A stretch of 27,766 nt of DNA from Desulfurivibrio sp044068515. Its GTDB lineage: Bacteria > Desulfobacterota > Desulfobulbia > Desulfobulbales > Desulfurivibrionaceae. The notes beneath the pieces are model-generated. The model had not been told where the DNA came from, did not search any database, and worked only from the letters and a program-made list of their open reading frames with translations. The stretch covers positions 1 to 27,766 of the forward strand of contig NZ_JBIPKI010000034.1 in assembly GCF_044068515.1 (NCBI RefSeq). Reading direction: 5' to 3'. Positions 21,797 through 27,766 of this stretch are shown here, in pieces (positions within the stretch are counted from its first letter, which is position 1; each line of letters starts with the position of its first letter). Both the position numbers and the translations under genes were made by a program.

Positions 21797-23071
21797 ATGC
21801 TCTCCCGCGAAAAAATATTCAAATATGTCCTGCCGGTGGTGGTGCTGCTGCTGGGCTTTGTCCTGCTGCAGGCCCTCCTGAGCAAGCGCCAGCCCCCGGA
21901 ATTGCAGGAAACCGTGGACCTGGGGCCGCTGGTGGAGGTGCTTGAAGTCCAGCCCGCCCCCCACCAGGTGCTGGTCAAGGCCGGCGGCACCGTCCAGGCC
22001 CAGCGGGAAATCAGCCTGGTGCCCCGGGTGGCCGGAGAGGTGGTGGAACTGGGGCCGGATTTCATCGCCGGGGGCTTTGTCAAGGCCGGCGAGCTGCTCT
22101 TCCGCCTCGACCCCGCCGATTACGAACTGGCTCGGCAACGGGCCGAAGCGGCAGTGGTCGGGGCCGAGGGCCGGCTGGTGGACGCTGAAAGCCGGGCCGC
22201 CATCGCCCGGCTGGAATGGGAACGCTTCCGGGGAGAAGATCCGGCGGCCGAACCGCCCAATCCCCTGGTCCTCCATGAACCGCAACTGCTGGAAGCCCGG
22301 GCCGGTCTGGCCGCCGCCCAGGCCGATTTATCCGCCGCCCGGCTCAATCTGGAGCGCACCACCATCCGGGCCCCCTTCAACGGCCGGATCCGCGAGCGCC
22401 GCCTGGAAATGGGCCAGTTCATCCCCGCCAACAGCAACGTCGCCACCCTGACCGGCAGCGATCAGGCCGAGGTGGTGGTTCCCCTGCCCCCGGCCGAACT
22501 GCCCTGGCTCGACCTGCCCGCCCCCGGCCAGGAGCGCGACGGCTCGCCGGCCCGGGTGACCATTGTTGCCGGCGGTCTCAACTACCAGTGGCCCGGCCAT
22601 CTGCGCCGGACCCTGGGCGAGGTTGAAAGCCAGGGCCGGATGGTGCGGGCGGTGGTGGCGGTGGCCGATCCCTTCGGTTTGCAACTGACCGAGAAACCCC
22701 CCATCGAATTGCTGCCGGGCATGTTCGTGGCCGTGGAGTTGGCCGGTCCCCGGCTGGAGGAGGTCTTCACCCTGCCCCGCCGCCTGATCCGGGAAAACAA
22801 CACGGTCTGGCTGCTGGACGACCGCCAGCATCTGCGGATGCAAACGGTGGGCATCGTCCGCGAAGAGCGGGATCTGGTGGTGATCGACTCCGGCTTGAAC
22901 CCCGGCGACCGGGTCATCGTCACCGACCTGGCCGGGGCGGTGGAAGGCCTGGCCCTGCGTCTCAACGGCCGCAACAACGAAGAGTCGGCCGCCGACCAGG
23001 GCCAAGCCGAGCAGAATAACGCCGCCGAAGCCACTGCGGCACCCGGCCGCGCCGGGGAAGGCCCGCGATGA
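21797..23071 (+). CDS. RND efflux periplasmic adaptor subunit (MFP/AcrA-like)
   Basis: 424 residues. One N-terminal membrane anchor (YVLPVVVLLLGFVLLQALL) precedes a periplasmic part with the barrel-sandwich half GTVQAQREISLVPRVAGEVVEL, a helical hairpin (about 105-175, ARQRAEAAVVGAEGRLVDAESRAAIARLEW), and the second lipoyl half TTIRAPFNGRIRERRLEMGQFI, then beta-barrel and membrane-proximal domains (GLNPGDRVIVTDL). It links the permease to an outer-membrane channel, which is not in this window. The C-terminal tail after GLALRL is Ala/Glu-rich and probably disordered. Its stop overlaps the permease start by four bases (ATGA), so the two are coupled. Confidence 0.93.
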   Translation: MLSREKIFKYVLPVVVLLLGFVLLQALLSKRQPPELQETVDLGPLVEVLEVQPAPHQVLVKAGGTVQAQREISLVPRVAGEVVELGPDFIAGGFVKAGELLFRLDPADYELARQRAEAAVVGAEGRLVDAESRAAIARLEWERFRGEDPAAEPPNPLVLHEPQLLEARAGLAAAQADLSAARLNLERTTIRAPFNGRIRERRLEMGQFIPANSNVATLTGSDQAEVVVPLPPAELPWLDLPAPGQERDGSPARVTIVAGGLNYQWPGHLRRTLGEVESQGRMVRAVVAVADPFGLQLTEKPPIELLPGMFVAVELAGPRLEEVFTLPRRLIRENNTVWLLDDRQHLRMQTVGIVREERDLVVIDSGLNPGDRVIVTDLAGAVEGLALRLNGRNNEESAADQGQAEQNNAAEATAAPGRAGEGPR

Positions 23072-26000
23072 ACCGGCAGATCGAATGGATGGCCCGCAAC
23101 TACGTGGCCTCCACCCTGCTGATGCTGTTCTTCGCCTTGGGCGGCCTGGTGCTGGCGTTCAACGTCAAGCAGGAGGTCTTTCCGGAAATCGCCCTGGACC
23201 GGGTGGTGATCACGGTGAGCTACCCCGGGGCCAGCCCCGAGGAGGTGGAAGAGGGGATCATCCTCAAGATCGAGGAGAACATCAGCAGCATCGACGGGAT
23301 CAAGGAAATCAGCGCCACTGCCGCCGAGGGAATGGCCACGGTCAGCGCCGTGGTCGATACCGGGGCCGATGCCGACCAGATCCTCCAGGACATCAAGAGC
23401 GAAGTCGACCGGATCACCACCTTCCCCATCGACGCCGAAAAGCCGGTGATCAGCAAGGCCCTGATCCGCAACGAAGTCATCTCGGTGGTGGTGTACGGCC
23501 GGGCCTCGGAGTTGACCCTGCGCCAGTGGGCCGAGGCGATCCGCGACGATCTCCTGGCCCTGCCCGGCATCACCCAGGTGGAACTGGTGGGGGTGCGGCC
23601 CTACGAGATTTCCATTGAAATCCCCGAGGAGATGCTGCGCCGCCACCAGTTGACCCTGGAAGGGGTGGCGGCCACGGTGCGGCGGGCCTCCCAGGACATT
23701 CCCGGCGGGGCCATCAAGACCGAGGGCGGCGAAATTTTGCTGCGGACCAAGGAGCGCCGCTACTTCGGCCCGGAATACAGCGATATCGTGGTCAAGGCGG
23801 CGGCCGACGGCACCCTGCTGCGGCTGGGCGAGATCGCCACCATCATCGACGGCTTCGAGGACATCGACCTGATCAGCCGCTTCAACGGCCAGCCCGCTGC
23901 CATGGTCCAGGTCTTCCGGGTCGGAGAGCAGAAGCCCTCCGAAATCGCCGATACCGTCCGCGACTACGTGGCCCAGCGCCGCCCCGGCCTGCCGGCTGCG
24001 GCCGACGGCAATCCCGCCCCGGCCGCCTGGGGAGGCGGCGCGGAGGGGCCGATGCTCGATCTGGCCCTCTGGAACGACAATTCCGAGATCCTCCAGAGCC
24101 GCTTCAACCTGCTGCTGAAGAACGCGGCCATCGGTCTCTTCCTGGTCTTCGCCATTCTCAGCCTCTTTCTCGAGTTCAAGCTGGCCCTCTGGGTGATGCT
24201 GGGCCTGCCGGTGGCCTTTCTCGGGGCTCTTTTCTTCATGCCCACGTTGAATGTCTCCATCAACATGATGTCGCTGTTCGCCTTCATCATGGCCCTGGGC
24301 ATCGTGGTGGACAACTCGGTGGTGGTGGGCGAGAGCATCCACGAGCACCGCAGCCGGGGCAAGGAACGCCTCAAGGCGGCCATCGAGGGCACCTGGGAGG
24401 TGGCGGTGCCGGTGGTCTTTTCGGTGCTGACCACGGTGGCGGCCTTTCTGCCCCTGCTTTATATCACCGGCACCATGGGCAAGTTCATCCGGGCGATCCC
24501 CCTGGTGGTGATCAGCATCCTGATCGTTTCCCTGATCGTGTCGCTCTTTGTTCTGCCCGCCCTGCTGGGCCGCAGCGGGCGGCTGAAGACCGGGGCCGGG
24601 CCGGAAACCGCCGGCGGCGGCGAGGAAAACGGGGACCAGGCCGCGACCGCGCCGGGGCTGCGACGCTATCTCCACTTCCACCATTTGGTCAACCGGCGCC
24701 TGAGCTGGCTGATCGACGGCCCCTATCGCCGCACCCTCGAGTTCTGCCTCAATTACCGGGGGTTGACCCTGGCCCTGGCCCTGGTCATGCTGATGGCCGC
24801 CGGCGGGGTGGTCGGCGGCGGGATCATCAAGTTCCGCTTCATGCCCGAGGTGGAGGGGGACCTGATCCTGGTCGAGCTGGAAATGCCCCAGGGCACCCTG
24901 GTGGAGGAAACCGCCCGGATCGAGGCCTTACTCGTCGAGCAGGCCCGGGTGGCGGTGGCCGAATTTGATGCCCGTAGGGCGGAAGGCACCATTTTCCGCC
25001 ACCTCTACTCGGTGGTGGGCGGAACCATCGCCGCCGGCGGTCCCGGCGGCGGCGCCACCGATACCGGCACCCACTTGGCCAATACCGCCCTGATCCTCCA
25101 GCCCGCCGAGGTCCGCGAGTTGCCGGCGGCTGAGGTCGCCGCCCGCTGGCGGGAGCTGGTGGGGGAAATTCCCGGGGTTCGCTCCCTGACCTTCACCACC
25201 AACCTGATCCGCTTCGGGGCCAACATCGATGTCCAGCTTTCCCACGACGACTTCGACACCCTGCTGATCGCCCGCGAACGGCTCAAGGAAGACCTGGCCC
25301 GCTATCCCGGGGTGGGCGACATCGCCGACAATTTCCCCGAGGGCAAGCGCGAGCTGAAATTGCGGCTCAGGCCCGAGGCCCGCAGTCTGGGGGTTACCGA
25401 GGAAGACCTGGGCCGCCAGGTCCGGGGGGCTTTTTTCGGAGCCGAGTCCCTGCGCCTGCAGCGGGGCCGCAACGAGGTCAAGGTGATGGTCCGCTATCCC
25501 GAGGAGGAGCGGCGCAGCGTCTGGAACCTGGAACGGATGATGATCCGCACCCCGGCCGACGGGGAAGTGCCCTTGCCCCAGGCGGCTTACGTCGAGGAGG
25601 GCCGGGGTTTTGCCTCCATCAACCGCCATGACCGCAAGCGGGTGGTCAACGTCACCGCCAGCGTCGACGAGCGCCGGGCCAACGCCGAAGAAATCCTCGA
25701 GGCCCTCAAGCGCGACAGCCTGGCCCGGCTGGTCGCCGACTTCCCCGGCCTGAGCTACGACCTCGAGGGCGAAGAAAAGGAGCGCCGCGACTCCATGGGC
25801 AGCATGGCCAGCGGCTTTCTGCTGGCCATGTTCGCCATTTTCGCCCTGCTGGCCATCCCCCTGCGCAGTTACGGCCAGCCGCTGATCATCATGGCCGCCA
25901 TCCCCTTCGGCATCGTCGGGGCCCTGATCGGCCACGGCCTGCTGGGCTACAACCTCAGCATCCTCAGCCTGTTCGGGATCGTCGCCCTCTCCGGAGTGGT

Positions 26001-26364
26001 GGTCAACAACTCCCTGCTGCTGATCGACCGGATCAACCGCAACCTGGAAGAAAAATTGGGGTCAGACACCAATTTATTGATGACGCAAGGGGCAAATGAA
26101 ACAAACCCGCCAAACAATAAATTGGTGTCTGACCCCAATTTTTTACGACGCCAGGCGGTGATCGACGCCGGCCGCCGCCGCTTCCGCCCGATCCTGCTGA
26201 CCTCGCTGACCACCTTTTTCGGCCTGTTCCCGATGATCCTGGAAACCAGCGTCCAGGCCCAGTTCCTGATCCCCATGGCCATCAGTTTGGGCTTCGGAGT
26301 ACTGTTTTCCACCTTCATCACCCTGGTGCTGGTGCCCACCCTCTACATGCTTCGGCCCCGGTAA
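23068..26364 (+). CDS. RND efflux permease (AcrB/HAE-like) carrying an in-frame repeat insertion
   Basis: Proton-driven inner-membrane transporter, 1098 residues, some 50 longer than usual. The layout is canonical: first helix and FNVKQEVFPEIALDRVVITVSYPGASPEEVEEGI, periplasmic porter region, the TM4 segment ALGIVVDNSVVVGESIHEHR with D415 followed by N416 (AcrB has two aspartates there), a central cytoplasmic loop, second porter region and TM7-12. In TM10, LFGIVALSGVVVNNSLLLIDRINRNLEE is followed by 30 residues (about 996-1025, KLGSDTN to VSDPNF) encoded entirely by a 93-nt palindromic element, after which RRQAVIDAGRRRFRPILLTSL resumes the family sequence. The insert lies in the short cytoplasmic loop before TM11. 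The stop codon falls in a second repeat. Substrate unknown; multidrug or solvent export is typical. Confidence 0.92.
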   Translation: MNRQIEWMARNYVASTLLMLFFALGGLVLAFNVKQEVFPEIALDRVVITVSYPGASPEEVEEGIILKIEENISSIDGIKEISATAAEGMATVSAVVDTGADADQILQDIKSEVDRITTFPIDAEKPVISKALIRNEVISVVVYGRASELTLRQWAEAIRDDLLALPGITQVELVGVRPYEISIEIPEEMLRRHQLTLEGVAATVRRASQDIPGGAIKTEGGEILLRTKERRYFGPEYSDIVVKAAADGTLLRLGEIATIIDGFEDIDLISRFNGQPAAMVQVFRVGEQKPSEIADTVRDYVAQRRPGLPAAADGNPAPAAWGGGAEGPMLDLALWNDNSEILQSRFNLLLKNAAIGLFLVFAILSLFLEFKLALWVMLGLPVAFLGALFFMPTLNVSINMMSLFAFIMALGIVVDNSVVVGESIHEHRSRGKERLKAAIEGTWEVAVPVVFSVLTTVAAFLPLLYITGTMGKFIRAIPLVVISILIVSLIVSLFVLPALLGRSGRLKTGAGPETAGGGEENGDQAATAPGLRRYLHFHHLVNRRLSWLIDGPYRRTLEFCLNYRGLTLALALVMLMAAGGVVGGGIIKFRFMPEVEGDLILVELEMPQGTLVEETARIEALLVEQARVAVAEFDARRAEGTIFRHLYSVVGGTIAAGGPGGGATDTGTHLANTALILQPAEVRELPAAEVAARWRELVGEIPGVRSLTFTTNLIRFGANIDVQLSHDDFDTLLIARERLKEDLARYPGVGDIADNFPEGKRELKLRLRPEARSLGVTEEDLGRQVRGAFFGAESLRLQRGRNEVKVMVRYPEEERRSVWNLERMMIRTPADGEVPLPQAAYVEEGRGFASINRHDRKRVVNVTASVDERRANAEEILEALKRDSLARLVADFPGLSYDLEGEEKERRDSMGSMASGFLLAMFAIFALLAIPLRSYGQPLIIMAAIPFGIVGALIGHGLLGYNLSILSLFGIVALSGVVVNNSLLLIDRINRNLEEKLGSDTNLLMTQGANETNPPNNKLVSDPNFLRRQAVIDAGRRRFRPILLTSLTTFFGLFPMILETSVQAQFLIPMAISLGFGVLFSTFITLVLVPTLYMLRPR
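26051..26143. repeat. 93-nt palindromic element, copy 1, in frame inside the RND gene
   Basis: Perfect 29-bp inverted repeats (26051-26079 and 26115-26143) with a 35-base centre. The arm contains ATTGGGGTCAGACACC. Length is 31 codons and no stop occurs in the permease frame. A second copy with 28 of 29 identical arm bases and 29 of 35 identical centre bases is at 26503-26595. The GGGGTCAGACACC arm resembles REP-type elements linked to RAYT transposases, but no such transposase is present here. Confidence 0.9.
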
Positions 26365-26469
26365 AACTTGCAGCAGCACCGCATCTTCGGGCGATCGGAC
26401 CGACTTGCGTAGCGAACTACGCGGCGCCGGTCCGCTTGCCCGAATCTGCGGCACTGCTGCAAGTTTTAC
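26361..26469. repeat. 109-nt hairpin repeat, copy 2 (at the RND stop codon)
   Basis: The outer arms of 16 bp (26361-26376 and 26454-26469) are perfectly complementary. Inside, TTCGGGC pairs with GCCCGAA, GGACCG with CGGTCC, and GCGTAG with CTACGC around a CGAA loop. The RND stop codon TAA (26362-26364) is part of the left arm. Same length and same conserved blocks as the copy at 5284-5392. Confidence 0.85.
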
Positions 26470-26502
26470 TTGCGGTCCGGGGGTTGGTTTCCTGCCGAGG
26501 TA

Positions 26503-26595
26503 AAAAATTGGGGTCAGACACCCATTTATTGGTGACTCTAGAGGCAAATGAGACAAACCCGCAAAACAATAAATGGGTGTCTGACCCCAATTTTT
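26503..26595. repeat. 93-nt palindromic element, copy 2, forming the 3' end of the Fe-S protein gene
   Basis: Perfect 29-bp inverted repeats (26503-26531 and 26567-26595) around a 35-base centre. Relative to copy 1 one arm position changes A to C and the partner T to G, preserving pairing. The minus-strand gene reads through the right arm and stops at TAG (26540-26538) in the centre. Confidence 0.9.
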
Positions 26596-27740
26596 ATTAA
26601 GGTGATTTTTAGGCGGAGGCGGTTTAGGTAGGTCCAGGGGGACTTGGCGACGGGCAGTTGCCCGGCCAGGGCGGCGGCCGGGTCGCGGAGCAGGTCGGCC
26701 AGGTGGATGGGGGCCAGGCCGGCCCGCTGGAGGAAACCGGCGCAGCCGGCGCAGTAAGTGACCACGGCCATTTTGTCGGCCTGGCAGTAGCGCATCCGGC
26801 CCCAGTTGGCAGCCAGATCGGGGCGGACCAGGCCCACCGCCCCGCCCTCGCCGCAGCAGAGGGTCTTGCCGCCGCTGGCCTTCATTTCCCGGACTTCCAG
26901 GCCCTCCCGGGCCAGCAGGCGGCGCACCGCCCTCCGTAATCCGGGTTGGCCGCGCAGCGGGCAGGGATCATGGACGGTCACCACCGGACCCGCTGGTTTG
27001 GTTTCTCCCCCGGAATCAGCCAAGACCGCGGCCTCCCCTTGCCCCGCCGGCTTGGCCCGGCCCTCCCCCGCCAGCACTTCCCAAACGCTGATTACCTTCA
27101 GTTCCCCGCCGTACTGGCTGAAAACCTTGTGGCAGTTGGGACAGGCCACCAGCACTTCCTCGACTCCGGCGCCGAGCAGCCGCTGACGGATTTCGCCGAA
27201 TTTCCGCTGAAAATGCTGCTGACGGCCCAGGTCGTGGGACGGCTTGGCACAACAGCCCAGCACTATCCCCAGATCCGGTATTTCCTTCCGCAGCCGCCGA
27301 TAAAGAGCCAGGGTGCTCTCCGGCCGGCTGCCGGGCAGGGCGCAACCGGGAAAGAAGACCCGGCGGCATCCGGCTGGCAGCCCCTGCCAGGCCAACAGGC
27401 GCGAGTTGCCCAGTTTTTCATATGTCAGCAGCGGGCGATAGGGCCGCAGATTGACGGCCCGGCGGGCCACGGCCTGGCGCCGCATGGCCAGGAACATGGC
27501 CCCCGGCTCCAGCTTTTCCGGGCAGACCGCCCCGCAAAGGTTGCACAAGCTGCAGGTGAAGGGATCGGTATCGCAGCGGCCGGCCTGCAGAGCGGCGGCG
27601 ATTTCCCCCGGCAGGCCGTTTTCCTGGAGAAAGGCGCAGCGGGCCGCGCAAGCCCCGCAGCGGGTGCAGGCCCTTTCTAGTTCCGCTGCCGCCGCCAACT
27701 CCGGACTCAAGGGCAAGGCCAAGGCGGCGGGATCGACCAC
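26538..27740 (-). CDS. (Fe-S)-binding CCG-domain oxidoreductase subunit (GlcF/HdrD-like)
   Basis: About 400 residues. Two [4Fe-4S] motifs lie at C25/C28/C31/C35 and C63/C66/C69/C73. Two cysteine-rich CCG domains follow: FFPGCALPG to VLGCCAKPSHDLG to ACPNC, and HDPCPLRGQ to TLCCGEGGAVG to YCAGCAG. Such proteins pass electrons to or from flavin oxidases (glycolate or lactate type) or heterodisulfide-like sites. The partner must lie outside the window. GTG 27740 is the best start inside the window, but the frame stays open to the right edge, so the true start may be beyond it. The last 18 or so residues (after LRLKITL) come from the palindromic element at 26503-26595, so the native C-terminus has been replaced or extended. 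Confidence 0.85.
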   Translation of the reverse strand: MVDPAALALPLSPELAAAAELERACTRCGACAARCAFLQENGLPGEIAAALQAGRCDTDPFTCSLCNLCGAVCPEKLEPGAMFLAMRRQAVARRAVNLRPYRPLLTYEKLGNSRLLAWQGLPAGCRRVFFPGCALPGSRPESTLALYRRLRKEIPDLGIVLGCCAKPSHDLGRQQHFQRKFGEIRQRLLGAGVEEVLVACPNCHKVFSQYGGELKVISVWEVLAGEGRAKPAGQGEAAVLADSGGETKPAGPVVTVHDPCPLRGQPGLRRAVRRLLAREGLEVREMKASGGKTLCCGEGGAVGLVRPDLAANWGRMRYCQADKMAVVTYCAGCAGFLQRAGLAPIHLADLLRDPAAALAGQLPVAKSPWTYLNRLRLKITLIKIGVRHPFIVLRVCLICL

Positions 27741-27766
27741 GGCCGGGCCGGGCCGGGGGGAGACGG

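Noticed and set aside
22582..24684. 700-codon open frame on the minus strand opposite the RND genes
   Set aside because: Antisense shadow of GC-rich coding DNA: low-complexity His/Gln/Gly/Asp composition, while the plus strand is canonical MFP and RND sequence.
26051..26595. The two 93-nt elements as ends of one composite transposon
   Set aside because: The DNA between them is the native end of the RND gene and another repeat, with no transposase and no target duplication.

Overview
The window comes from a GC-rich Gram-negative bacterium. It has an RND efflux pair, an outer-membrane barrel protein and a Wzx/Wzy/Wzz polysaccharide cluster. The short (about 640 residue) fused aconitase, the HdrD/GlcF-like iron-sulfur protein and the EPS-associated MarR regulator point to a Desulfobacterota (former Deltaproteobacteria) host, possibly near the Desulfobulbales. 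That placement is inference from gene content, with no marker gene to confirm it.

Layout. 1-7.0 kb is housekeeping and accessory chromosome: a 3'-truncated LuxR-type regulator, maf, a small outer-membrane barrel protein, an Aquifex-type aconitase, glnB (PII) and a YihY/BrkB membrane protein. 7.1-20.6 kb is an envelope-polysaccharide locus read on the minus strand. It starts with an EPS-associated MarR regulator at 20498 and runs through Wzz, Wzx, two nucleotidyltransferase-fold proteins, a GT2 transferase, an EpsG-type polymerase, an epimerase-like reductase, a 48-codon ORF, a GT4 transferase, and a WbpV/WbpL/WbpM-like trio for making and loading the first sugar. Most junctions overlap or lie within 50 bp, so it looks like one operon. 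It ends at a strong intrinsic terminator, and an RfaH/NusG-like antiterminator gene lies just beyond. The leader before the MarR gene carries a sequence that exactly matches the nine-base core of the enterobacterial ops element, so the locus seems to hold both an antitermination factor and a plausible recruitment site. The middle of the cluster (about 12.9-17.7 kb) is markedly AT-rich and probably acquired. 20.7-27.8 kb holds mutM, an RND adaptor/permease pair and a 4Fe-4S CCG-domain protein.

The most unusual content is repeat DNA. A 93-nt palindromic element (29-bp perfect inverted repeats, 35-nt centre) occurs twice. One copy is inserted in frame inside the RND permease gene, and the other forms the 3' end of the neighbouring iron-sulfur protein gene; the arms differ by a compensatory base-pair change. 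A different 109-nt hairpin element occurs immediately after glnB and at the stop codon of the RND gene. Its two copies keep the same internal-loop sequences while the helices around them vary and still pair. Further short palindromes with a GGGACAGATT-like arm and a TTEDPESTE-type repeat lie in other intergenic gaps. No tRNA, rRNA, CRISPR array or transposase gene was seen.
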